From DASRHT01 sp035650355 (lineage in GTDB: Bacteria > Chloroflexota > Ktedonobacteria > Ktedonobacterales > Ktedonobacteraceae): a stretch of DNA of 64,000 nucleotides. The stretch spans positions 1-64,000 of the forward strand of contig DASRHT010000065.1 in NCBI GenBank assembly GCA_035650355.1, in the 5' to 3' direction. Below, in pieces: positions 27,216-36,551 of the stretch (the first letter of the stretch is position 1; every line of letters begins with the position of its first letter). The notes beneath the pieces are model-generated. The model saw only the letters and a list, made by a program, of their open reading frames with translations. It made no database searches and was not told the origin of the DNA. The translations under genes were made by a program, and so were the position numbers.

Positions 27216-30200
27216 TCAACTGCGTACGCCATCTGGTCGTCTCAATGCGCTCTATCCAGAGTACGAACGCCAGAAATGCTTCGTGGGCTACTCGCCAGAC
27301 ACCTCCTGGCATGAAGATCTTGTTGACGCTTGCAACGATGTTCTGCAAGAGTTTGACATGGAGCCCTGGTATGCCACAGAGTACTTTGCGCCCACGCAAT
27401 CGCTGCGGGAAAAGGTCGTCGAGATGATTGCTAACACGCGCCACGGCCTGTACGATCTCTCTTGCTGGCGTAAAGACGACAAAGGCGAGTGGCAGGTGCC
27501 GCGCGACGTTTTTATCGAATTGGGCATCGCTATCGCACTCAATCGTCCCCTCCTGATGCTACGCCATAGCAGCAATAGCGTCGCGGAACTGCCGCTGCCC
27601 CAATGTCTGGCGGGCATCGGCGAGCAGATTGTCGAATTTAGCGGTCCGGCGACGTTGAAGCGCAAACTGCGGGAACGGCTCTCACAGTGGCAGCAGACTG
27701 AGCCTGAGAAGGACTGGTGGAATCGTTACTGCATCTTCGGCGCTCGCAAATGCGAGTACCGCGAGACCTCCCCTCACCTGCGGCAATGGGGCCAGGAAAC
27801 GCTGCACTGCCACATCTCTGACGGACGAGACGTTGATCGCGACGATTTCCGCGATGTCGTGGAAGAGGTATTGAAACGCTTCGATGATTTGACCTTCAAC
27901 TACCTCGATAGCCTCTCATTGGCAGAGGGCTATACGTTCCTGTTGTGCAGTCACTGCCAGGCCGTACGCTCCTCACCTCTCGCCATCTATCGCATCAGCG
28001 ACCAGACGCCGGCGGAAACCTTCATTGCCATTGGCATAAGCCTCGCCCTGGAAATCCAGTTCGGGAACAAGATCCCCAAGATTCTGCTGACCTCTCATGC
28101 AGAGGACATCCCACAGTTACTCGCGGGCTACGACGTCATGGTAGCGCAGAATTATCGCGAGCGCAAATCTTCGCTGAGCAAATTCACGCCGAACGTCATT
28201 CATCAAGTGCGCAAGACTACATGGAAGGCGCGCCCGCTCCCGTTTATCGAGGTCATACCACGCTCAGATGGACAGCCTAATTCTGAGGAGTCATCTGAGC
28301 AAGAGCCGGAAAACGAGTATCTTGCCATGATCGGCAAGTATGGCTTGATGAAGGAGATTGAGCGCGGTGAGATTGCCGTGACCTATCTGGTGCGTGACAC
28401 GGAAAACGCCCACATCTACGCTCTGAAACGGCTGCATGCAAACTTCGCATCTGACCAGCGATCAGTGATGCATTTCCAGAGAGAAGCCGAGACGCTTTCG
28501 CAGCTCAATGACCCTCATATTATCCGAGGAATCGAGCAAGGTGAGGATGGCATGGTTCCCTACTTTGTAATGGAACATGTAGAGGGACAATCGCTCAGAC
28601 AGCTAATGAGAACGACAGGCGCAATGGAGGTATCATGCGCCATCAACTATACGCGCCAGATCGCTTCAGGATTGGATGCGGCATATCAACTCGGCATTAT
28701 TCATTACGACCTCACGCCTGGGAATATCCTGATTGATAACCAGGATCAGGTAAAGATCAGCAATTTTGGCTCCCCGCGGGATGTCGATGAGAGAACTATC
28801 ACGCAAGCCGAGGAGACGAATAGCCCTTATAGTATGGCCCCAGAAAGGTTCGAAAGTTCGCGCAGCGCCAGCATTCGCTCTGCACTTTACGCCCTGGCGG
28901 TTCTGTTCTTCGATATGCTTGCCGGTCGTCCCCCATTCACGGGAGAAACTGTTTTAGATGTTGCCGTACAACATGTCAACATGCAGGTGCCATCGCTCTG
29001 TCGGCTGCGCCCCGACCTGCCCGGCGTCTTCGATTTCTTCATGCAAAAGGCGATGGCAAAGCATCCTGATGATCGCTACCAAACTGCCGGCGAGTTTATT
29101 GCCGCCCTCGATCAGCTACAGCACGCAGCCTCACTGACGCCTCCCGGCAACCATACACTTGTTCCGGTCAACGCAGGAGAGCCGAGCGTCGGGGGTGTGC
29201 CTGCCCTGGTTGGCAACACATGCGGCAATTATCGCCTCTTTGACTATCTTGGCACCAGAGGTTTGTCAGATGTTTTCAAAGCGTATGACTCTACGCCTGA
29301 TCGCATCGTGGCAATCAAGGTCTTCTCGCCTACTCTTATAGAACTGCCCGGTTTTCGTGAGGTATTTGAGCAGGAAATGCATGCTTTTGCGCAACTATCT
29401 CACCCCAATCTCATACCAACCTACGATTTCGGCGTGCAAAACGATCAACCCTATATTGTTCAGGAATACGTTGACGGTGGCTCGTTCACCAGGCAATTCA
29501 AAACAGGCTTAACAGCACAAAAAATAGTGGAGTATAGTATTCAGGCAGCAGAAGGCTTAGCATACCTTCACCACAATGGTCTGGTCCATCAAGACATCAG
29601 CCCCGAGAATATACTGCTGCGCAGCGATGGCCGCCTTTTGCTCTCCAACTGGGAGACGCTCAACGTTTTTAAAACGCTCCAGTTCTCTCTTGATGCTCCA
29701 TCCCTTCGCGCTCCCGAACAAGCAAAAGGCCAACTAGCCGATCATCGTAGCAATATGTACTCCCTCGGCATGCTGCTTTTTGGCTGTTTGCTTTTCGGCA
29801 AAGTTGCTTCCTCGACTTTTTTTGACCAAAGCATCGTAGGAGAGGATGCGCAACATTTCCCCATCTGGTACCTCCGTTTTGCCCATATATCCGTCGAACT
29901 TCAGCAAGTGATCCTGAAAATGATGCAGGAGCAGCCGGATGACCGTTACCAGTCGATGCAAGAGGTTATCGATGCGCTCAAACCTGTGCTGACCGTGATG
30001 GAGCAGGAGCAAGAGCACACGGATATACGTACGAAGGGCATGGATCGTTGCGCCTTCTGTAATGCGGCAACCACACCAGAGGATGAGGTATGCGCTGGCT
30101 GCGGGAACCGTCTGCTTCCTGAGAGGCCACTACAACCAACGGTACCATTGTCAGCGCCTGCCTGGGGACAACAAACTGCGCCCGCATATTACCCAAACGG

Positions 30201-31956
30201 GCCATATCGCTACGACCCTCACGCCACTATCAAGCTCTACCTCTGTCCCGTCTGCGGCGAGGGCCTCAGGTTTAGCGATGCGTGCTGTCCCTATTGTGGC
30301 TATATTCTTACCCGCTATCCGCCCAGTGGACCACTGCCGCCTGCATCCTGGCCGCAAGCTCCACAGGTGTTCTACTGTTCCAACTGCGGCGTTACTGCTC
30401 TGCCAGGCTATACATATTGCGCAAAGTGTAATAGTTCCTTACTCCCTCCGCCAGTTCTCACGCAGTGTCGCTATTGCAGTGCCGTAGTCCGGTCAGGCGA
30501 TAAGTATTGTCTGAACTGTGGTCGGAGCTTGCTTTCTTCTCCCAGCGAGCCAGACGATCCTTCAGATGCCTTCTCAGGGCCTGTGAGTGCAGAGGCAGAT
30601 ATCCCCTCAGGAAATTGGTACACCAGAGGCCCTGCTCCCGCTCCCAGGGCAGCATCTCCAGACGGCTGGGGATGGCCGCCTGCCGCCGATGGTTGGGGCA
30701 GTCCGAGCCCACAACCATTTCTGAGAGATGACAGATGTCCTTATTGTGGTGACGCCACGCGGCCCGGCGATAATTTTTGCTTGAACTGTGGCAATCGCTT
30801 GCCCGCCGCTCCCGCTCAGCCATCCTGGGGGCAGACAAACGACCCCTGGAGCGCGCCACCACCGCCTGATCCGTGGGCAAAACAAGCACCTGTCAATCCC
30901 TGGGGCACGTCACCATCTCTCAGCGGGTGGGGAAGTCCGCCACCACCCGCCAATCCCTGGGGAGCGCCGGAGGTTCCTACGCAGGTTGCCGCTGATGATG
31001 ATCGTACCGTGCTGAGAGCCGGTGATAAACGCCCATCGTCTTACCTCGTTGATGGCGAGGAAGCCCCTGCCCCCTCCCTCACCGGTCAGTTCGGCACCGT
31101 CTGGACAGGGAGCCCCGCCCCCATTTCACAGGAAGACCTCAACAACATTGGCAAGATTTTTGGCAGCTATCGCATTCTGCGGGATATTGGTCAGGGAGGA
31201 TTGGGGCGCGTCTACCTCGCCCTTCATACCGTCTCCTATCAACCAGCCGCCGTCAAGCTCTTCTACAGCCATCTCAATGCGAAGCAGCGTCAGAACCTGT
31301 TTTTTCTACAAGGACAGTCCTTCGACCATCTGCATCATCCCTACATCTTGCCCATCATTGAGGTCAACTTGAGTGAGGAGCCGCCGTACCTTATCACTGC
31401 CTATGCTCCTCTTGGCTCGCTGCATGATCGTATCCAATCTGGGCAACCGCTACTTGTAGAGGGTGCGGTGACGATCCTTTCTCAGATAGGCCAGGCGCTC
31501 GCGCACATCCACCAGCACAATATCGTTCACCGTGATCTCAAGCCCGGCAATATCCTCTTCAACGACAACAATGAGGCGCTGCTCTCCGACTTCGACATCG
31601 CCGTCATTCTCGACACGGGTGACAGCAAAAAGGTAAACACATGGGGAAGCCCTCCCTATATGGCCCCGGAGCAATTCGGGGGAATTGTGAGCAGGCAAAG
31701 CGATCAGTATGCGTTGGGATGCATTGCCTACCGCCTCCTCACAGGCAAGCGCCCCTTCGACGATAGCGACCTCATGGCGCTACAATATAAGCACACGACG
31801 CAAAAACCGATTGCGCCGCGCCAGCTTAATCCCAGCATACCAGAGCATATAGAGCTGGCCCTGCTGCGGGCGATGGCGAAAAAGCCCGCTGATCGCTTCG
31901 CGGATGTGATGGCTTTTGTTGCGGCATTACAGCCCGAGAATGCATCCACGCGCTAG
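27205..31956 (+). CDS. multidomain signalling protein: two TIR-like domains, two pseudokinases, five zinc ribbons, one active kinase (operon gene 3)
   Basis: A 1583-residue protein. Residues 22-160 are a TIR-like unit ('LREKVVEMIANTRHGLYDLS', 'DVFIELGIAIALNRPLLML', Glu105); residues 170-345 are a second with Ala275 in place of Glu ('ETFIAIGISLALE'). Kinase-like domain 1 (375-640) keeps Lys408 and Asp502 but has HYDLTPGN and NFG for HRDxKxxN and DFG. Domain 2 (675-930) has HQDISPEN and SNW. Both lack the metal-binding Asp, so they are probably pseudokinases. Five CxxC..CxxC zinc ribbons follow (Cys949-966, 1014-1031, 1058-1075, 1088-1105, 1178-1195), then a Trp/Gly/Pro-rich linker. Domain 3 (1322-1576) has GQGGLG, Lys1351, 'HRDLKPGN' and Asp1462 (DFD), so it is likely active. 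No transmembrane helix is seen, so it is cytoplasmic. Confidence 0.8.
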   Translation: MIDDQLRTPSGRLNALYPEYERQKCFVGYSPDTSWHEDLVDACNDVLQEFDMEPWYATEYFAPTQSLREKVVEMIANTRHGLYDLSCWRKDDKGEWQVPRDVFIELGIAIALNRPLLMLRHSSNSVAELPLPQCLAGIGEQIVEFSGPATLKRKLRERLSQWQQTEPEKDWWNRYCIFGARKCEYRETSPHLRQWGQETLHCHISDGRDVDRDDFRDVVEEVLKRFDDLTFNYLDSLSLAEGYTFLLCSHCQAVRSSPLAIYRISDQTPAETFIAIGISLALEIQFGNKIPKILLTSHAEDIPQLLAGYDVMVAQNYRERKSSLSKFTPNVIHQVRKTTWKARPLPFIEVIPRSDGQPNSEESSEQEPENEYLAMIGKYGLMKEIERGEIAVTYLVRDTENAHIYALKRLHANFASDQRSVMHFQREAETLSQLNDPHIIRGIEQGEDGMVPYFVMEHVEGQSLRQLMRTTGAMEVSCAINYTRQIASGLDAAYQLGIIHYDLTPGNILIDNQDQVKISNFGSPRDVDERTITQAEETNSPYSMAPERFESSRSASIRSALYALAVLFFDMLAGRPPFTGETVLDVAVQHVNMQVPSLCRLRPDLPGVFDFFMQKAMAKHPDDRYQTAGEFIAALDQLQHAASLTPPGNHTLVPVNAGEPSVGGVPALVGNTCGNYRLFDYLGTRGLSDVFKAYDSTPDRIVAIKVFSPTLIELPGFREVFEQEMHAFAQLSHPNLIPTYDFGVQNDQPYIVQEYVDGGSFTRQFKTGLTAQKIVEYSIQAAEGLAYLHHNGLVHQDISPENILLRSDGRLLLSNWETLNVFKTLQFSLDAPSLRAPEQAKGQLADHRSNMYSLGMLLFGCLLFGKVASSTFFDQSIVGEDAQHFPIWYLRFAHISVELQQVILKMMQEQPDDRYQSMQEVIDALKPVLTVMEQEQEHTDIRTKGMDRCAFCNAATTPEDEVCAGCGNRLLPERPLQPTVPLSAPAWGQQTAPAYYPNGPYRYDPHATIKLYLCPVCGEGLRFSDACCPYCGYILTRYPPSGPLPPASWPQAPQVFYCSNCGVTALPGYTYCAKCNSSLLPPPVLTQCRYCSAVVRSGDKYCLNCGRSLLSSPSEPDDPSDAFSGPVSAEADIPSGNWYTRGPAPAPRAASPDGWGWPPAADGWGSPSPQPFLRDDRCPYCGDATRPGDNFCLNCGNRLPAAPAQPSWGQTNDPWSAPPPPDPWAKQAPVNPWGTSPSLSGWGSPPPPANPWGAPEVPTQVAADDDRTVLRAGDKRPSSYLVDGEEAPAPSLTGQFGTVWTGSPAPISQEDLNNIGKIFGSYRILRDIGQGGLGRVYLALHTVSYQPAAVKLFYSHLNAKQRQNLFFLQGQSFDHLHHPYILPIIEVNLSEEPPYLITAYAPLGSLHDRIQSGQPLLVEGAVTILSQIGQALAHIHQHNIVHRDLKPGNILFNDNNEALLSDFDIAVILDTGDSKKVNTWGSPPYMAPEQFGGIVSRQSDQYALGCIAYRLLTGKRPFDDSDLMALQYKHTTQKPIAPRQLNPSIPEHIELALLRAMAKKPADRFADVMAFVAALQPENASTR

Positions 31957-32037
31957 GTTCTCTCGCCATTGAATCTGAGCGTCATCGCAGGAACTCCAAC
32001 GCTTCACGGTCTTGGGCAGATCGGTGGAGGCATGGTC

Positions 32038-32099
32038 TGAGCCTCTCCCGATTTGATAGGGTCCTCAAAGCTGAGATATACTCTAGCAAATAGGGAAAG
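32038..32099. repeat. 62-base hairpin repeat, copy 1
   Basis: Shares about 90 percent of its bases with 43870-43931. Outer arms CCCGATTTG and CAAATAGGG, a middle pair AGGGT/ACTCT and an inner CTCA-AAGC-TGAG hairpin make one long imperfect stem-loop. It lies 80 bases after the kinase gene. Confidence 0.7.
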
Positions 32100-32641
32100 T
32101 GATCTCCTTAAAAACTGAGAGGATTGAGGTTTCTCCTGTGGAAGTAAGGCCGCAATATGATTATATTATCGTGGGAGGAGGAACAGCCGGCTCCGTTGTT
32201 GCTGCTCGTCTGGCGAAGAATCCGGTCAACACTGTCTGTCTCATCGAAGCAGGACCAACCGACGAAGGAAATACGAACTATGATGAAACTATTCTGCTGG
32301 AAGGGATGAAGTTAGCACGACATATTGCGGCACAGCCCGCACTCCAGCAATGGATCAAAAGAGAACTTGCTCCTGGCAGCCACATACAGGATGAGCATGA
32401 GCTTTCTGAGTGCGCCCGACGCACTGCCAACACGGTCTATCATCCGGCAGGCACCTGTCGTATGGGCGCAAGAGACCATCCGATGACCGTCGTTGACCCC
32501 CAATTGCGTGTCAAAGGCGCTCACCATCTGAGGGTTGCAGATGCCTCGATCTTTCCTACCATGATCAGCGTGAACCCATGCATTACCTGCATGATGATAG
32601 GAGAGAAATGTGCTGACTTTCTTCAAGCGCCCTACCGCTAG
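32099..32641 (+). pseudogene. GMC oxidoreductase with a large in-frame internal deletion
   Basis: Residues about 18-60 are the FAD-binding start of a GMC oxidoreductase ('YDYIIVGGGTAGSVVAARLA', 'CLIEAGPTD'). From about residue 63 the sequence jumps to the C-terminal GMC domain ('LSECARRTANTVYHPAGTCR', 'DPQLRVKGAHHLRVADASIF', 'MIGEKCADFL'). A normal enzyme is about 500-550 residues, so some 330-350 central residues are missing, including substrate binding. The frame stays open across the junction, near 32285. The catalytic His region (YHPAGTCRMG) remains. The product cannot be a working oxidase. The GTG start at 32099 lacks a strong ribosome site. Confidence 0.75.
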
Positions 32642-32801
32642 AGCTGGTTGGCATTGTCTGCATAGCTAAGTTTTGTAATAGGGGAGTTGGAAGAAGTACT
32701 ATGTTCTTGACTCAGCTTTTAACCACAGCTATAGTAGAGCTTCGAAAAAGATGAGCGAGCTATGCGCTTGTCATTGATTTTTTACTGTTGAAAGGGAATG
32801 T

Positions 32802-33125
32802 ATGGACCTTGATGAATATACACAGGAAGTACATCGTACCTGTAGTATAGAAGATCCCAAAGAACTGCTCACGTTAACGGCACTGGGGATTGCTGGAGAA
32901 GCTGGGGAAGTGGTTGATATGATCAAAAAAGTGCTTTACCATGCTCATGAACTGGATGTTTCTGCCCTCTGCAAAGAGGTGGGAGATTTACTCTGGTATA
33001 CCGTTCTGCTGTGTGATACCGTCGGACTTACGCTCGACGATGTGATGCAAGCGAACGTCGAAAAATTACGCAGGCGCTATCCACACGGATTTGATCAACA
33101 AAGAAGCCAGATGAGACAGGATTAA
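32802..33125 (+). CDS. MazG-like nucleotide pyrophosphohydrolase
   Basis: A 107-residue all-helical protein of the MazG/dUTPase-like superfamily. The metal-binding motifs are present: 'GIAGEAGEVVDMIKKVLY' gives the first EXXE-type helix (Glu-Ala-Gly-Glu) and 'LCKEVGDLLWYTVLLCD' gives the second (ExxD). The C-terminal 'VEKLRRRYPHGF' is a common ending in this group. Such enzymes cleave (d)NTPs to monophosphates, removing modified nucleotides or lowering alarmone-linked pools. The protein is complete at the family's usual size of about 100-120 residues. It stands alone between the broken GMC gene and the Cache sensor. Confidence 0.8.
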   Translation: MDLDEYTQEVHRTCSIEDPKELLTLTALGIAGEAGEVVDMIKKVLYHAHELDVSALCKEVGDLLWYTVLLCDTVGLTLDDVMQANVEKLRRRYPHGFDQQRSQMRQD

Positions 33126-33230
33126 AACCGTCACTGTCTCCAATTGCTGTATGGCAGGCCAAGCTTCATCAATACTGTTGCCCATGTTTGTTCTATCAGA
33201 CCGTCATTGCTTATCAAGCAAGCCTTACTC

Positions 33231-34799
33231 TTACTGACCAACCACATTGCGCAGGTCTCTGACAACCTGTTTCAACTGCGTGGCAGCTTCCGTCGCGGAA
33301 ATTGAGCCATTGGCTAACTGTTCGTTCACCTGAGAAGTAACGTTAATAGCGGTGATCAGCTTCTGGCTACCATCGGTCTGGTAATGGGTAGCTTCTTCGA
33401 TATATTGGGCGGCATTAATGACCTCGTGCAAGCTCTGGCTGATGGTCTCACTATTCGGCTGGTGCCCGTTGCGCTTCAGTCTGGTGCCGACCTCGCCGAG
33501 CCTATGGGCGGCGATGCGCGTGGCATCTGTGTAATACTGTACTGAACGCAGCCCGATCTGGAGCGAATCAATGATCCAGGCCTGCTCTTTGGAGGCGCTC
33601 TGCTGCATTTTCGCCAGAATGTTTAGCGCTTCGCTGCTCTCGCGCAGTTGATCGACCGAACGCATGATTGGTCGGCTGATCCGATTTGATACCAGCAAGC
33701 CGAGGAGCGCCGCAAGCACCAGGAGGGCAAGGGCTCCAGCTAGAGTAGTCGAGAGTTGCTGATCGGCCACCTGCGTAACAACGCTGCTGGGACTGATCAC
33801 AACGTAGGTCCAGGGAATCGTGGTCGCTTTGTAAAGTGCTGCCTGATACGTCTGTGTCTGACCGTAAGGTGTCAGGGTGAAATGGTTTGGTAAGCTCGAA
33901 CTTTTCAGAACCTCTGCTAGCGACGTGTTGGTTTGCACGGTTGGACCTTGCTTTGTTCCGTACCAGTTCTGCGTTACGATCTGCTGCTGAAGCTGTGAAG
34001 AGAGCGGCGCAACAGCAGTGAAGAGGTTCTGATTGTACGTATCGGCGATACGCACCCCGTTCTGGTCCAGGATAAACGAACTGCCGCTGTTGGCGATGCC
34101 CCTGTCACTGCGCACGATACTCCAAAAGTAGTCCAGGTTAAGTTTCACGCGCAAAAACCCCACGAAAGGACCGTTGGGTTGCCCGCCTTGATAAATCGGC
34201 GCATACATCTCCATAAAAGCTTTGTGTATGCTCGTATCGTAATAGACAGGCGAGACCACGGCCTGGCCCGTGTGACTCGCCTTCATAGTCTGAAACCACT
34301 GCGGCAGTGAGGCTGTTTCTTGTGCCGTAGGGAGTTGCTGGGGATAAGAAAGCATCAGATGACCACCGGAGTTAAAGAGACTCCAGGTCATATAGTTCTT
34401 ATCACGGGCCACTCCAGCTTGCAGGGATGCCGGGCCGGCGATATCGACTGATCTGAGCTCTGGTGATTCCGTTAGCCACTGTGCCAGGCCGGGTACCTGG
34501 CTGAGGGTCTCAACATCGAGCAAGCGTTCGTTGAGATAAATATCAATCAATTGAATACGTGTTTGAGCGTCGGTTTCCATAGTCTGGTTGGCCTGGTTGA
34601 TCAAAACTGGACGGGCGGTATATTCGCTGATGCCCACGATAAGGAGCAGTGGGAGCACCGCAGCCAGCATCAGAATGAATGAAAGGCGAAAGGCAAGTGG
34701 CAGTTGCCTTCTCTGGCGTGGCAAAAAATCGCTGTCAAACATAGTGTCTATGACCATCCTTTTCAGCCTGACTACTGTTTCTACTGAGTAGGTCTCCAT
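33231..34799 (-). CDS. Cache-domain membrane sensor without an output domain
   Basis: A 522-residue protein: a transmembrane helix near residues 37-60 ('LSFILMLAAVLPLLLIVGIS'), a long extracytoplasmic double-Cache region (about 65-350, with 'DKNYMTWSLFNSGGHLMLSY' and 'SSFILDQNGVRIADTYNQNL'), a second helix ('GALALLVLAALLGLLVSNRI') and a helical cytoplasmic end starting 'RISRPIMRSVDQL'. The 'NRISRPI' junction is HAMP-like, but no methyl-accepting, kinase or cyclase domain follows. The C-terminal 150 residues are helical and polar. Cache domains bind small ligands such as amino acids. The start at 34799 lacks a good ribosome site; ATG 34742 is an alternative. Upstream lies promoter module copy 1. 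Confidence 0.75.
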   Translation of the reverse strand: METYSVETVVRLKRMVIDTMFDSDFLPRQRRQLPLAFRLSFILMLAAVLPLLLIVGISEYTARPVLINQANQTMETDAQTRIQLIDIYLNERLLDVETLSQVPGLAQWLTESPELRSVDIAGPASLQAGVARDKNYMTWSLFNSGGHLMLSYPQQLPTAQETASLPQWFQTMKASHTGQAVVSPVYYDTSIHKAFMEMYAPIYQGGQPNGPFVGFLRVKLNLDYFWSIVRSDRGIANSGSSFILDQNGVRIADTYNQNLFTAVAPLSSQLQQQIVTQNWYGTKQGPTVQTNTSLAEVLKSSSLPNHFTLTPYGQTQTYQAALYKATTIPWTYVVISPSSVVTQVADQQLSTTLAGALALLVLAALLGLLVSNRISRPIMRSVDQLRESSEALNILAKMQQSASKEQAWIIDSLQIGLRSVQYYTDATRIAAHRLGEVGTRLKRNGHQPNSETISQSLHEVINAAQYIEEATHYQTDGSQKLITAINVTSQVNEQLANGSISATEAATQLKQVVRDLRNVVGQ

Positions 34800-34888
34800 T
34801 AAAAAGGAGAAAAATCGGGGATACCCCGTGCCCCACCAGGGGCGGCTGCTCCTGGACCCCGCTTCCAGTTTCTTTTGTCTACCTACTT

Positions 34889-35050
34889 AGGCAAAAGTAC
34901 CACGCGTGTACGTTTTGCCTTTCTGTGCAAAGAATACCGCATCGAGGTCATTGCGAGAACCACAAACGCTCGTCTTTGAGTCGTCTTTGAGTCGTCTTTG
35001 AGCATCTTTAGTACTTTAATAACCTTTTTCTCCACTTATTTTTTAAATGC
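34889..35050 (-). promoter_or_regulatory. 11-bp repeat promoter module, copy 1 (before the Cache gene)
   Basis: Read on the minus strand: three AAAGACG heptamers at exact 11-base steps (plus-strand CGTCTTT at 34971, 34982, 34993), a fixed 34-base gap, then TATTCT (34936-34931). No -35 consensus lies in the gap. Downstream, at 34889-34920, is the palindrome AGGCAAAA...TTTTGCCT. The whole block resembles 37348-37510 base for base over most of its length. Confidence 0.65.
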
Positions 35051-35087
35051 GTCAGGCTTCAAAGGAATGGAAAGGAAAAGATTCTAT

Positions 35088-36551
35088 TTATCTCCACTGT
35101 AGCCAGAGCAAACCATGATACAACTGAATTTCCCAGACACTCCAGGTATGATATCCATTTTCCAGGTCAAAGGTATAATCTATATGCAGCGCCTTCAGTT
35201 CCAGGATAAATTGTTGGGTGCCGGTGTAGTAAGGCTGATCTTTTGTCCCCGCTCCCAGGAAGATATGCAATTTCCAGGCTTTTGGATTGGTAGGTAAGAC
35301 CAGAGCTGGACTATTGGCTTGCATATAGGCCATATTCTGCCCCCAGACGCTCCCTTCGGCCAGATAGTATCCTGCCAGCGAGATGACGGAGCCAAAGATA
35401 TCGGGATGATGAACAGCGATATTCATCGCACCGAATCCCCCCATGGAGAAGCCACCAATCGCCCGGTAGCCGGGGGTAGGAATTGTGCGGTATTTCTGAT
35501 CGATAAAATGCACCAGATCCAGAGCCACGAAGTTTTCCATGAGCTGCTGCTGATCGAAGCTGTTCCCCCACTCGCTGGTTTCTCCACTTTGTCCATTCCC
35601 ATCGGGAAAAATCATAATCAGTTCAGGTATCTTTCCCTGTCCGATAAGAGCATCAGCAGACTGTACCGCTTTGCCACCGCTGATCCAGTCGTACTCGCTT
35701 CCTGGGGAGCCATGAAGCAGGTAAAGGGTGGGATACCGTCGCTCCGGCGTCGTCGTATCCAGATAAGATGGAGGAAGGTACACCAGAAACGAGCGGCGTT
35801 GCCCATGTAACGCCGGGCTGATCATGCTATCAGCGATCAACGTGCCATGCGTGCCAACGGACGGGGAACTGTATATCCCCACATCGGGCGAATAAAACAA
35901 TAGATTGCCAATGCCATTGCTTAATAGAATGATTCCCAGCAGCATGAAAAAACCGGTCCAGGCAGAGAAAAGCTTCCACGCGCTACGTGGCTGCGCCTTT
36001 TCGCCAGCAGTTGATTGTTCCCTGGCCAGCCTGGAGATGAAACGGGTGCGCCAGATCAGTTGCGCCAGTTGCCAGATGGGATCAAGCAACATTTCACCCA
36101 GGGCGCTCCCTATGGCTGCCCCCAAAAAGGCACAGAGCAGGCCGCTGGCAAGAAGAACGGCAATAGCATGCGTCAGTACGCTCGCATTGAGCGTTTCAAG
36201 ATGTCCGGCAGGATCATAGTGTGGTGACAGCTCCTGACGAAGGAACGGCAACACATAGCTACAGCCATACGTGATGCCAGCGCCAATCGCAGTGCTAAAG
36301 CGTTGTCGGCTCACCAGTGCGCTGACCAGGGAGGCGCAGCTAATTAAAAACAGCGCAGAGATCAACTCCGTGGGTAAGGGATCGAAACCCACAGCAACGA
36401 TGGGCGTGGTGAGGAACGTCATGATCGGAGAAAAAAAGAACAGAGCTGAGAGCATCGCAATGCTCACCCCGATCAAACTATGCCAGAGGGGGGCATAGCG
36501 CCGAAAGTGCGATGGCTGCTCCGACTCAGGAGATATTTGTGTTTCCGCCAT
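35088..36551 (-). CDS. membrane-anchored esterase D-type hydrolase
   Basis: A 487-residue protein. Residues 1-240 contain five or so membrane helices ('LIGVSIAMLSALFFFSPIMT', 'LISALFLISCASLVSALV', 'AIAVLLASGLLCAFLGAAIG', 'LFSAWTGFFMLLGIILLSNG'). From about residue 250 it is an esterase of the Esterase/S-formylglutathione hydrolase fold: 'RRYPTLYLLHGSPGSEYDWI', 'IGGFSMGGFGAMNIA' (Ser nucleophile), 'GAGTKDQPYYTG' (Asp) and 'ENGYHTWSVW' (His). The triad is complete. Mycolyl-transferase-like enzymes share this fold, so an acyl transfer at the cell surface is possible. ATG 36551 has AAAGGG upstream. It is convergent with nothing and ends 40 bases before the module-1 region. Confidence 0.75.
   Translation of the reverse strand: MAETQISPESEQPSHFRRYAPLWHSLIGVSIAMLSALFFFSPIMTFLTTPIVAVGFDPLPTELISALFLISCASLVSALVSRQRFSTAIGAGITYGCSYVLPFLRQELSPHYDPAGHLETLNASVLTHAIAVLLASGLLCAFLGAAIGSALGEMLLDPIWQLAQLIWRTRFISRLAREQSTAGEKAQPRSAWKLFSAWTGFFMLLGIILLSNGIGNLLFYSPDVGIYSSPSVGTHGTLIADSMISPALHGQRRSFLVYLPPSYLDTTTPERRYPTLYLLHGSPGSEYDWISGGKAVQSADALIGQGKIPELIMIFPDGNGQSGETSEWGNSFDQQQLMENFVALDLVHFIDQKYRTIPTPGYRAIGGFSMGGFGAMNIAVHHPDIFGSVISLAGYYLAEGSVWGQNMAYMQANSPALVLPTNPKAWKLHIFLGAGTKDQPYYTGTQQFILELKALHIDYTFDLENGYHTWSVWEIQLYHGLLWLQWR

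Noticed and set aside
34960..35010. SARP binding site in the strict sense
   Set aside because: The 11-base pitch fits, but SARP repeats usually end about 8 bases from the -10 box; here the gap is 34 bases, so only a cooperative activator site is claimed.
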